A stretch of DNA of 9,126 nucleotides, taken from an uncultured Marinosulfonomonas sp. (GTDB lineage Bacteria > Pseudomonadota > Alphaproteobacteria > Rhodobacterales > Rhodobacteraceae). Shown piece after piece: positions 1 to 6,389 of this stretch. Below the pieces are notes generated by a model, which saw only the letters and a list, made by a program, of their open reading frames with translations, ran no database searches and was not told where the DNA came from. Both the position numbers and the translations under genes were made by a program. Location of the stretch: positions 1 to 9,126 of the forward strand of contig CAMZKY010000112.1 in NCBI GenBank assembly GCA_947311455.1, in the 5' to 3' direction. Within the stretch, counting starts at the first letter, position 1. Each line of letters opens with the position of its first letter.

Positions 1-554
1 CGTTTACAGTGCTGTCTTTTTTAACCACCACCGGATTTGAATCCGAGGGTTGGGTTACGGCCCGAGGTTGGTCAGGGTTGGAGACAAGCGGCCTGATCTT
101 GCTTGGTTTGTCGATTATTGGCGGCGGTGTCGCAACAACCGCAGGCGGGGTGAAACTGATGCGAATTTACGCGCTCTATGCACATGGAAACCGTGAGATA
201 GGCCGACTAATTCATCCGCATTCTGTAGGTGGTTCTGGTCAGGTCGCTCGCTATTTACGCCGGCGTGGCGCCCATGTGGCATGGATATTTTTTATGCTCT
301 TCGCAATTTCCATTGCTTTGGTTATGTTGGCGCTGTCTTTAATCGGCATTCACTTTGAGGATGCGATGATTTATACAATTGCAACGCTCTCTACAACCGG
401 CCCATTGGCTTCGGTCGTACCGGAAGAGCCGTTACGATATATTATATTGCCTGACACCGCAAAAATGGTTCTTGTCGGGGCAATGGTATTAGGCCGTTTG
501 GAAACCTTAGGTCTGATTGCATTGCTGAACCCCAGTTTTTGGCGCAATGGATGA
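1..554 (+). CDS. trkH: Trk-type potassium uptake protein TrkH, C-terminal part (5' end outside window)
   Basis: This is the 3' end of a gene entering from the left; the reading frame is open from position 3, and the GTG at position 9 is an internal Val codon, not a start. TrkH is the inner-membrane, ion-conducting subunit of the Trk K+ uptake system, working with the cytosolic NAD-binding regulator TrkA. The visible part starts with a filter-like P-loop (LTTTGF), followed by a membrane helix and the GGGVATTAGGVKLMRI stretch, which matches the family's conserved GG..STAGGIK.-R region (family knowledge). A final P-loop (TLSTTGPL) follows, and then the C-terminal signature GRLETLGLIALLNPSFWR. 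The remaining length, about 184 residues, fits the last third of a protein of roughly 480-510 residues. In alphaproteobacteria trkA/trkH commonly lie between ntrYX and hfq-hflX, which fits the right-hand neighbours. Confidence 0.9.
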   Translation, partial: FTVLSFLTTTGFESEGWVTARGWSGLETSGLILLGLSIIGGGVATTAGGVKLMRIYALYAHGNREIGRLIHPHSVGGSGQVARYLRRRGAHVAWIFFMLFAISIALVMLALSLIGIHFEDAMIYTIATLSTTGPLASVVPEEPLRYIILPDTAKMVLVGAMVLGRLETLGLIALLNPSFWRNG

Positions 555-610
555 GTTTCCTGCCCGTTTTCACCAAATAATGTGATTTTAGGACTAGAAA
601 CAATTTTTTT
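555..610 (+). terminator. Possible weak terminator after trkH
   Basis: Directly after the trkH stop, GTTTC-CT (555-561) can pair with AG-GA...GAAAC (590-593 and 597-601), with a small inner TCAC/GTGA stem and a bulge. A run of seven T (604-610) follows. The stem is imperfect and AT-rich, so this is a tentative call that rests mostly on the T run and the position between two genes. Confidence 0.25.
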
Positions 611-643
611 ACCGATACATAGTTAACATGCTGACGAAACCAA

Positions 644-658
644 TGCCCAGATCGGGCA
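644..658 (+). promoter_or_regulatory. Small hairpin in the hfq leader
   Basis: TGCCC (644-648) and GGGCA (654-658) form a perfect 5-bp stem with a 5-base loop. It ends 12 bases before the hfq Shine-Dalgarno and is not followed by a T run, so it does not look like a terminator. It may be a leader structure or a protein-binding palindrome; its function is unknown. Confidence 0.4.
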
Positions 659-676
659 GACAATAATAATAAAGGG
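658..676 (+). promoter_or_regulatory. A-rich ARN-repeat tract running into the hfq ribosome-binding site
   Basis: The tract reads AGA, C, then AAT-AAT-AAT-AAA, and runs straight into the GGG of the AAAGGG Shine-Dalgarno (671-676). That ribosome site lies 10 bases before the hfq ATG. Consecutive A-R-N triplets are the known RNA motif for the distal face of Hfq, and hfq mRNA is autoregulated in E. coli and reported to be so in Sinorhizobium (established knowledge). That Hfq binds here to repress its own translation is inference. Confidence 0.4.
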
Positions 677-686
677 CGAAAGACCA

Positions 687-920
687 ATGGCTGCCGATAG
701 ACAAAACCTTCAAGACGCATTTTTAAACACTGTTCGCAAAAGCAAAATTCCCGTGACCATATTCCTGATCAACGGGGTCAAACTGCAGGGCGTTATCACT
801 TGGTTTGATAATTTCTGCGTACTGTTGCGCCGAGATGGCCAATCACAACTGGTGTATAAACACGCAATTTCCACCATTATGCCGGGGCAAACCATCAGTC
901 TTTATGATGGTGAAGAATAG
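687..920 (+). CDS. hfq: RNA chaperone Hfq
   Basis: Hfq forms a cytosolic Sm-like hexameric ring that helps small RNAs pair with mRNAs and influences RNA turnover. The 77 residues carry the whole Sm fold. The N-terminal helix NLQDAFLNTVRKSK (7-20) includes the proximal-face Gln9/Asp10 and the basic rim Arg17/Lys18/Lys20. The Sm1 region follows, with FLINGVKLQGVITWFDNF (26-43), and the Sm2 signature YKHAIST (57-63) carries the Lys-His pair used in uridine binding. The tail is very short and acidic (DGEE), unlike the long C-terminal tail of the 102-residue E. coli protein; this is typical of alphaproteobacteria. The distal-face position that is Tyr25 in E. coli is Phe26 here. The ATG is chosen because it follows AAAGGG at 671-676 and gives the standard N-terminus. 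It is 6 bases upstream of hflX and probably co-transcribed with it. Confidence 0.97.
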   Translation: MAADRQNLQDAFLNTVRKSKIPVTIFLINGVKLQGVITWFDNFCVLLRRDGQSQLVYKHAISTIMPGQTISLYDGEE

Positions 921-926
921 CCGCTG

Positions 927-2201
927 ATGGAAATTGATCCGCCGCGCAATACACGCGCTTGGGTTTTACATCCAGATTTAAAAAACGATAACAATCGTCG
1001 AGATCCAGATGCGGCGCTGGCCGAGGCTGTTGCCTTGGCTCAAGCCATGCCAGAAATGGAAATTCTAGGCGCTGATATCATCTCCTTGCGCAAGGCAGTG
1101 GCGGGGGTTTTGTTTGGCAAAGGTAAAATTGCCGAGCTTAAAGCCGTATTTCAAGCCCATGAAATTGAGCTGTTGTTGATTGATGGGGCCTTAACCCCGA
1201 TCCAACAGCGCAACCTGGAAGAAGAATGGAATCTGAAAATTCTGGATCGCACGGGATTGATCCTTGAAATATTCTCTGATCGGGCCCGCACACGGGAAGG
1301 GGTGCTTCAGGTGGAAATGGCGGCGCTTGCCTATCAACGCACCCGTCTTGTGCGCGCGTGGACACACCTTGAGCGTCAACGCGGTGGATTGGGGTTTGTA
1401 GGCGGCCCGGGCGAAACCCAGATTGAATCGGATCGCCGCGCCATTGATGATGCGATGAATAGGCTGAAGCGCCAGCTATCAAAAGTGGTGAAAACCCGCG
1501 AATTGCACCGCAGTGCGCGTAAAAAGGTACCATTTCCGATTGTGGCGCTGGTGGGCTATACCAATGCCGGTAAATCCACCCTGTTTAATCGTCTGACCGG
1601 TGCCAAAGTGTTTGCCAAAGATATGCTGTTTGCCACACTTGACCCGACCATGCGGTCGGTTGAATTGCCGTCGGGCCACGAAATCATCCTGTCTGACACT
1701 GTTGGGTTCATTTCCGAATTACCTACCCAACTGGTTGCGGCCTTTCGCGCCACATTGGAAGAGGTACTGGATGCTGATCTGGTGGTGCATGTGCGCGATA
1801 TTTCCCATGCCAACACAGAGGAGCAGGCGCGTGACGTTTCAATCATTCTAGATCAATTGGGCCTGTCTAATGACATTCCGAAAATTGAGGTGTGGAACAA
1901 GATTGATCTTATGCCCATTGAAGACCAAGAGGCGATCAATGCCAAAGCAGAACGCTCCGATGATAAATTTGCAATCTCCTCTATAACGGGTGCCGGATTT
2001 GATCGTTTACTTGATAGCATTTCATCCGCCCTTACTGATCCAGTAACAGAGCGTGAGCTGTTGGTTCCTTATAGTGATGGCAAGCAACGCGCCTGGTTGT
2101 TTGAGCAAGGCATCATCTCGGAAGAAACGGCCACCGAAGACGGGTTTAAATTGCGTGTGCTATGGACTGCAAGGCAGGAAAAGCAGTACCGGAATTTGTA
2201 A
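927..2201 (+). CDS. hflX: Ribosome-associated GTPase HflX
   Basis: HflX is a translational GTPase that binds the ribosome near the peptidyl transferase centre and splits stalled or idle ribosomes, notably under stress (family knowledge). The 424 residues show both expected halves. The N-terminal HflX domain ends in the hallmark GGLGFVGGPGETQIESDRR (153-171). The G domain has P-loop GYTNAGKST (210-218), a G2-like TLDPT (238-242 region), G3 DTVGF (257-261), G4 NKID (324-327) and a G5-like ISSITG (350-355). A coiled linker rich in Lys/Arg (about 175-200) joins them. The start codon lies 6 bases after the hfq stop, with only a weak GAAG (912-915) upstream, so its translation is likely coupled to hfq. 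hfq-hflX is a conserved pair in many proteobacteria. The length is normal and no key residue is missing. Confidence 0.97.
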   Translation: MEIDPPRNTRAWVLHPDLKNDNNRRDPDAALAEAVALAQAMPEMEILGADIISLRKAVAGVLFGKGKIAELKAVFQAHEIELLLIDGALTPIQQRNLEEEWNLKILDRTGLILEIFSDRARTREGVLQVEMAALAYQRTRLVRAWTHLERQRGGLGFVGGPGETQIESDRRAIDDAMNRLKRQLSKVVKTRELHRSARKKVPFPIVALVGYTNAGKSTLFNRLTGAKVFAKDMLFATLDPTMRSVELPSGHEIILSDTVGFISELPTQLVAAFRATLEEVLDADLVVHVRDISHANTEEQARDVSIILDQLGLSNDIPKIEVWNKIDLMPIEDQEAINAKAERSDDKFAISSITGAGFDRLLDSISSALTDPVTERELLVPYSDGKQRAWLFEQGIISEETATEDGFKLRVLWTARQEKQYRNL

Positions 2202-2215
2202 ACTTATAGTTATGA

Positions 2216-2250
2216 AAGGCCCTGTAAATATATCGAGTGGCCTTCCTTTA
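2216..2250. terminator. Possible bidirectional terminator between hflX and the convergent acylase gene
   Basis: AAGGCC (2216-2221) pairs with GGCCTT (2239-2244) across a 17-base AT-rich loop in the 46-base gap between the two converging genes. The downstream arm runs into a pyrimidine-rich CCTTTA, a poor U-tract. The placement is right for a shared terminator, but the long loop makes it uncertain. Confidence 0.35.
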
Positions 2251-4713
2251 CTCTTGTGCGGGAATCAGATGGGTTATCCCCGCCGCTGCCGCACGCGCTA
2301 GATTTGGATCAAGCGACATGGGAATATACTCACCGCGCCGCCAAAACTCGCCCAAATTGTCATAAAAGCGCGAAAGCGGATGGCCGGATTGCCCTGTAGA
2401 GGTGATAAAAACCGAACTATCTGGATCCGAAAAATCATAAACGCCACGGTAGCCCGCGCCATGCACGTTTTCAAAAGGGGCCGCGCCTGTGCCTCGGGTT
2501 ACACCACGGCTAAGCGTATTGTCGCCGCCAGATGTAGAAAACCGGATATTTACAAACCACTTGATGATCGGCATTTCTCCAAGCACAGGATGGTTCTGAA
2601 CTGCCTCGTGGGCGTCGCCCCACCGCAACCCTTCAAGGGCCACGCCATAAGTCTCGTCCAAAGACAGGATCGCATCATCCATCGCGATTCTGGCTATGTC
2701 GACACAATCTTCCTTTTTGGCGGATTGAATAACATCACACCATGCTGCCGCACCATTTGTATTTCTAAAAACGCGCTCGATAAACAACGGTTCAACATGG
2801 GTAAATTTTACAGCCAAAGGCCCAAGTTCATCTTTGATCAAACGATCTTGCAGGGCTTGAATCCAAGCGGCATATATAAGCGGTTCTGGAAGATGTTTGT
2901 TCATCTCGCCATTCCAGTTTGCCAGAAGTTCTAGCGCTTTCTGCCTTTTTTGCTCAATTGTACCCTCGGGGGCCGCCGCGCCCGTAAACCACAAATCGGC
3001 AGCAATCAACGGCAATAGGGCGCGTGCCGTATAACTGACGGTATCAAGTTGGGCTTCGATAAAGCTTTCTCTTGTATGAACTTGACGGCTTTGCATTAAA
3101 CGACGCCACCGTAATATCCTTTGGGTATCCCCCCATAAATAGCTGATATGGTTGGGGAAAGGCTGGTCAATTGTTTTGTTGTTGGTGTTGCCCAATAGGC
3201 CGCCAGCAGGATTGATAAACGCCGGATTATTGTCATATTCCATGCGCCCGACCCAACGATTTTGTGCGACCCAGCCGGGGGACGGAATACGCCCTTTGGT
3301 TTGACTGTCGATCCGACGCATTGGAATTTCACCAATGGTTTTCATCGCGATTGCTGTGTCGTCAACCAGTGTTAGGTTAAAGGCTGGCGCAACGTACTGG
3401 CGTTCTGCTGCAATTGCTTGCGCAATGGTTTTCACCTGCATCAGTTGCATAAGGGCTTGTAAACTTTTGTCTTGTGCCGACAACATCGTCCACGCCACAC
3501 TTGCTACGTGGCCCTGAGGGGTGATTGACGCTAAATCGTATTGAGAACCCGAAAGAACAGGGCCGTTTTCTGTCCACCGAAGTTTGATGGTTACGGGTGT
3601 TTGCTCGGCGATTTGAATGATTGAATTACGGGTTCTAAATGGCTTGTATCCAGTTGTTGTCAAATACTGTTCCGGATTTTCGGGGTTTAGTTTTTCGATA
3701 TAGACATCCAGATCATCCACATATGCGGCGGTAATTCCCCACCCCAGGAAATCGGATCGACCGGATAAAATTGTCGGAATTCCGGGGATCGTTGCACCAA
3801 TTACACCACCTTGGGCAAATTCCATTCGGGCCAAATACCATAAGGAAGGCGCGGTGAAATTCATGTGTGGATCATTGGCTAACAATGTACCACCAGCGGC
3901 AGACCGAGAAGGCGCGGCAGCCCATGCGTTTGATGCGCCGTTTCTTCCGCGATTACGAATAGGTGCAAGCGAGTCATTTGGCCGTGGTGCGGCAAGCGCA
4001 AACTTGCGTAGGTTTGGAAATAGGGCTGCGAATTCGGGTAGGGCGACGATACCTGTTCCGGGTGCATCCGGTAGGATATCCGAAACTCGCGCTTGAGGAA
4101 GAACCAGAGACGCTTGTGCACGCAACACTTCTTCGCTTAATTGTGGTGCCATTTGTAACGACAAGAGTTTAAGAAGAGCTACGGAATCGGCAGGTTGCCA
4201 AGGTGCTATTTCGCTTGAAAAAAAGAAAAACTCGGGCGCCCCACGCCCCAATGCTTGTTTGTTGATTTCCGTGAGCCACGCATTCACGCCATCAGAATAT
4301 GCTTGTAATGATGCGCGTGTTTTATCATCGAAGCTTTGTACGGATTTTAAGGCAAGAGGATAAAGATCAAGTTGGCGGATTAGGCTGTCTAACGAAACAG
4401 TTCTTTCGCCAAATAACTCTGACATTTTACCTTGCGCTGTGCGCCGCAGCATCGTCATTTGCCACAAACGGTCTTGTGCATGGGCAAATCCAAGCCCAAA
4501 ATACACATCCAAATCATTGTCGCCAAAAATATGTGGAACATCTGCATTGTCACGGACAATTTCAACGGGGGCGGATATGCCTGTAACCGTGTGGTCTGTA
4601 TTATAATCTACCAAAGAACGCGATGCGAGGTAGTAGATAATACCACTAGAAATAAAAGCGAGCAAAATCGAAATCATAAACAGCCGCATTAACCAGCGAA
4701 ATGCAAATGCCAT
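2248..4713 (-). CDS. Penicillin acylase family Ntn hydrolase, membrane-anchored
   Basis: Members of this family (S45) are made as a single chain that cuts itself just before a Ser, Cys or Thr. The new N-terminal residue then hydrolyses amide bonds in beta-lactams, N-acyl-homoserine lactones or other acyl amides. In these 821 residues a hydrophobic helix (about 7-30) follows a short basic start, so the protein is probably exported and anchored in the inner membrane facing the periplasm. The alpha-subunit region has GFAHAQDRLWQM (75-86) and GKMSELFGE (95-103). The cleavage site and nucleophile are in GASNAWA (259-265), giving a predicted Ser261 as first beta-subunit residue. LLANDPHM (277-284), the Asn-rich NPAGGLLGNTNN (501-512) and a C-terminal SGHPLSRFYDN complete the family pattern. 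The ATG has a good AAGGA six bases upstream. It is transcribed away from the dehydrogenase gene at 4793. The substrate cannot be read from the sequence; the length is normal. Confidence 0.92.
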   Translation of the reverse strand: MAFAFRWLMRLFMISILLAFISSGIIYYLASRSLVDYNTDHTVTGISAPVEIVRDNADVPHIFGDNDLDVYFGLGFAHAQDRLWQMTMLRRTAQGKMSELFGERTVSLDSLIRQLDLYPLALKSVQSFDDKTRASLQAYSDGVNAWLTEINKQALGRGAPEFFFFSSEIAPWQPADSVALLKLLSLQMAPQLSEEVLRAQASLVLPQARVSDILPDAPGTGIVALPEFAALFPNLRKFALAAPRPNDSLAPIRNRGRNGASNAWAAAPSRSAAGGTLLANDPHMNFTAPSLWYLARMEFAQGGVIGATIPGIPTILSGRSDFLGWGITAAYVDDLDVYIEKLNPENPEQYLTTTGYKPFRTRNSIIQIAEQTPVTIKLRWTENGPVLSGSQYDLASITPQGHVASVAWTMLSAQDKSLQALMQLMQVKTIAQAIAAERQYVAPAFNLTLVDDTAIAMKTIGEIPMRRIDSQTKGRIPSPGWVAQNRWVGRMEYDNNPAFINPAGGLLGNTNNKTIDQPFPNHISYLWGDTQRILRWRRLMQSRQVHTRESFIEAQLDTVSYTARALLPLIAADLWFTGAAAPEGTIEQKRQKALELLANWNGEMNKHLPEPLIYAAWIQALQDRLIKDELGPLAVKFTHVEPLFIERVFRNTNGAAAWCDVIQSAKKEDCVDIARIAMDDAILSLDETYGVALEGLRWGDAHEAVQNHPVLGEMPIIKWFVNIRFSTSGGDNTLSRGVTRGTGAAPFENVHGAGYRGVYDFSDPDSSVFITSTGQSGHPLSRFYDNLGEFWRRGEYIPMSLDPNLARAAAAGITHLIPAQE

Positions 4714-4792
4714 GATGTTTCCTTGTGTTGACGTTATCTATTTCATGATCAATACAGTTTGTGAAAAGCAATGACAATGATGGGGAAATGAT
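4714..4792. promoter_or_regulatory. Divergent promoter region between the acylase and dehydrogenase genes
   Basis: This 79-base gap must hold the start signals of both outward-facing genes. On the plus strand TTGACG (4727-4732) resembles a -35 box, but the hexamer 17 bases on is a poor -10. On the minus strand a TTGTCA-like box 17 bases from a TATTGA is equally marginal. Ribosome sites are clear on both sides: AAGGA for the minus gene and GGGGA about seven bases before the plus gene. No convincing operator was seen. Confidence 0.35.
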
Positions 4793-5665
4793 ATGGCGAA
4801 AATCGCATTTTTAGGTTTGGGCGTTATGGGCTATCCCATGGCGGCGCATCTTGTGTCCGCTGGGCACGAAGTTTGTGTTTACAATCGAACGACAGCCAAA
4901 GCTGAAAAATGGGCGACCCAGAATAGTCAACGTTTTGCCGCAACGCCCGCAGAGGCGGTGAGCGGTGCAGAATTTGTTATGGCCTGCGTGGGGAACGACG
5001 ACGACCTTCGCGCGATTTGCATCGGTGATAATGGCGCGTTTTCCCGAATGAACAAAGGCGCGATCTTTGTGGATCACACCACGGTTTCCGCACAAGTTAC
5101 ACGCGAATTGTATGAAAAAGCTAAAAGCCAAGGCCTTTCCTTTGTTGATGCACCGATTTCTGGAGGGCAAGCGGGGGCAGAAAACGGCGTGTTGTCGGTG
5201 ATGTGTGGCGGCGATCAATCGGCGTTTGCTGCTGCGGAGCCTGTGATTGCAGCATATTCCAAAAATTGTAAACGTTTAGGTGAAAGTGGCGCGGGACAAT
5301 TAACCAAGATGGTCAATCAAATATGCATCGCTGGTTTGGTGCAAGGCTTGTCCGAGGCACTGCATTTTGCTGAAAAAGCGGGATTGGATGGCAAGGCTGT
5401 TGTGGATGTTATTTCAGGCGGCGCGGCGGGAAGCTGGCAAATGATGAACCGCTACGAATCCATGGTTGACGATGAATTTGAATTTGGCTTTGCCGTCGAT
5501 TGGATGCGTAAAGATCTTGGTATTTGTCTGAAAACAGCCGATGAAAATGGCGCAAGCCTGCCAGTGACAGCTATTGTTGATCAGTTTTATAAAGATGTGC
5601 AAAAAATGGGTGGTGGGCGTTGGGATACATCGAGTTTGATCCACCGATTGCGTGTAATGGGGTAA
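4793..5665 (+). CDS. NAD(P)-dependent oxidoreductase of the 3-hydroxyisobutyrate dehydrogenase family
   Basis: This cytosolic beta-hydroxyacid dehydrogenase probably oxidises a 3-hydroxy acid, or reduces the matching semialdehyde, with NAD(P). The Rossmann domain begins at once with GLGVMGYPMAAHL (8-20). The strand-2 end YNRTTAK (30-36) has Asn-Arg-Thr where an acidic residue would favour NAD, which suggests NADP (inference). The substrate-binding motif is DAPISGGQAGAENG (119-132). The catalytic Lys172 lies in GAGQLTKMVNQ (167-176), followed by Asn175, and the all-alpha C-terminal domain carries DWMRKDLG (236-243). The 290 residues match the family. Candidates include 3-hydroxyisobutyrate dehydrogenase (valine breakdown), tartronate semialdehyde reductase and succinic-semialdehyde-type reductases. 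No valine or glyoxylate gene lies alongside to decide, so no symbol is given. It ends in convergence with the SYLF lipoprotein gene. Confidence 0.9.
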   Translation: MAKIAFLGLGVMGYPMAAHLVSAGHEVCVYNRTTAKAEKWATQNSQRFAATPAEAVSGAEFVMACVGNDDDLRAICIGDNGAFSRMNKGAIFVDHTTVSAQVTRELYEKAKSQGLSFVDAPISGGQAGAENGVLSVMCGGDQSAFAAAEPVIAAYSKNCKRLGESGAGQLTKMVNQICIAGLVQGLSEALHFAEKAGLDGKAVVDVISGGAAGSWQMMNRYESMVDDEFEFGFAVDWMRKDLGICLKTADENGASLPVTAIVDQFYKDVQKMGGGRWDTSSLIHRLRVMG

Positions 5666-5669
5666 GGAT

Positions 5670-5698
5670 ATGGCGCAACAAATGCTGCGCCATTTAGC
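5670..5698. terminator. Bidirectional terminator candidate between the dehydrogenase and SYLF genes
   Basis: ATGGCGCA (5670-5677) and TGCGCCAT (5686-5693) form a perfect 8-bp stem with an 8-base loop. The stem fills the 33-base gap between the stop codons of two converging genes. It is followed by TTAGCTT on the plus strand, so the U-tract is weak. Because the stem is symmetric it can serve both transcripts. Confidence 0.65.
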
Positions 5699-6256
5699 TT
5701 ACGGAATAATTCGTGTGTATTTCTGGCCTTCAAGCGTAGCACCAACCTGAAATCCGGCCTGACCAAAGATTACAGCAATAATCGGGGCGGTTGCCGTTGT
5801 GGTTTCCGCACTAAGATTGCCACCGCGATCGCTAACCGCATACTCCAGATCGGCCCCTGCGGCCCACCCTGATGAGCGGCGAAAATTGCCAAGCGCATCA
5901 TTGGTCATGAAGAATAAGACATGCGAAAATTGCTGTGCGCCGATTTGAAGCCCAATCGTCGCCGAAGCGGTTGAATAGTAATCTACAGTGGTGTTGTTAA
6001 TTCTAAGCGCGCCACGCCCGTATGATCCACCGATACCCAGGCCCGCTTTTGTGATTAAAGGCATCACCAGCTGGCCCACGGATTTATCATGCAAATCCTG
6101 CGTTCCCGGATAACGCGAATACATCGTTTCCAGCATTGCATCAACGCGCGCATCAATTTTTGCGCCGCGATTTTCTCCGTTAATTCCGTTGCCACATGCG
6201 GCTGTTGTCAAAGCTGCTGCTCCGACCACAAATTTGCGGCGTGTAAAACTGCTCAT
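5699..6256 (-). CDS. SYLF (YSC84/DUF500) domain lipoprotein with Tat-like signal
   Basis: This is a predicted exported lipoprotein of 185 residues. The N-terminus has a twin-arginine motif, TRRKFVV (5-11), then a short hydrophobic stretch and a lipobox-like TAAC with Cys21 as the lipidation site. The rest matches the SYLF/YSC84 pattern known from bacterial lipid-binding proteins and the yeast actin patch protein Ysc84. It shows GLGIGGSYGRGAL (72-84), a VDYYSTASATIGLQIGAQ core (91-108), VLFFMTNDAL (113-122), and GWAAGADLE (129-137). The bacterial role is unclear; phosphoinositide-type lipid binding is known for eukaryotic relatives and only inferred here. The ATG follows AAAGGG by seven bases. 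A good sigma-70 promoter lies upstream (6332-6360), so it need not depend on hemB. Tat export is suggested by the RR pair, but one mismatch to the strict motif leaves Sec export possible. Confidence 0.85.
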   Translation of the reverse strand: MSSFTRRKFVVGAAALTTAACGNGINGENRGAKIDARVDAMLETMYSRYPGTQDLHDKSVGQLVMPLITKAGLGIGGSYGRGALRINNTTVDYYSTASATIGLQIGAQQFSHVLFFMTNDALGNFRRSSGWAAGADLEYAVSDRGGNLSAETTTATAPIIAVIFGQAGFQVGATLEGQKYTRIIP

Positions 6257-6331
6257 GGGATAACCCTTTGATTTTATTAATGTTGCCTGTTTCTACTATC
6301 GAGCGCCGGCATTTGTTGCCGATCTTTGAAA

Positions 6332-6360
6332 ACTATAGCGTAGTAAGCGATGTTTGTCAT
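6332..6360 (-). promoter_or_regulatory. Sigma-70-type promoter for the SYLF lipoprotein gene
   Basis: Read on the minus strand, ATGACA (6355-6360) is a -35 box with one mismatch to TTGACA. After exactly 17 bases, TATAGT (6332-6337) is a -10 box with one mismatch to TATAAT. Transcription would begin near 6325, giving a leader of about 70 bases before the ATG at 6256. A small CGGCA/TGCCG hairpin (6307-6321) would fall in this leader. Confidence 0.55.
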
Positions 6361-6389
6361 CCCAACATTTAAAGATGGCTTAAACTCGC

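Noticed and set aside
442..720. A 92-codon minus-strand open frame across the trkH end and hfq start
   Set aside because: It overlaps two well-supported genes antisense, has no family resemblance and no clear ribosome site; a chance frame.
2380..2934. A 184-codon plus-strand open frame inside the acylase gene
   Set aside because: It lies wholly antisense to a strong penicillin-acylase homologue, with no recognisable motif or plausible membrane or fold pattern.
4741..4766. TTTCA/TGAAA arms 16 bases apart in the acylase/dehydrogenase gap, considered as an operator
   Set aside because: Five AT-rich bases per arm with a long spacer are expected by chance.
4811..5218. A 135-codon minus-strand open frame inside the dehydrogenase gene
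   Set aside because: It is antisense to a gene with clear cofactor and catalytic motifs; a shadow.
6307..6321. CGGCA/TGCCG hairpin between hemB and the SYLF gene, considered as the hemB terminator
   Set aside because: The stem is only 5 bp and no T run follows on the minus strand; it also lies downstream of the good SYLF promoter, so it is more likely leader structure or chance.
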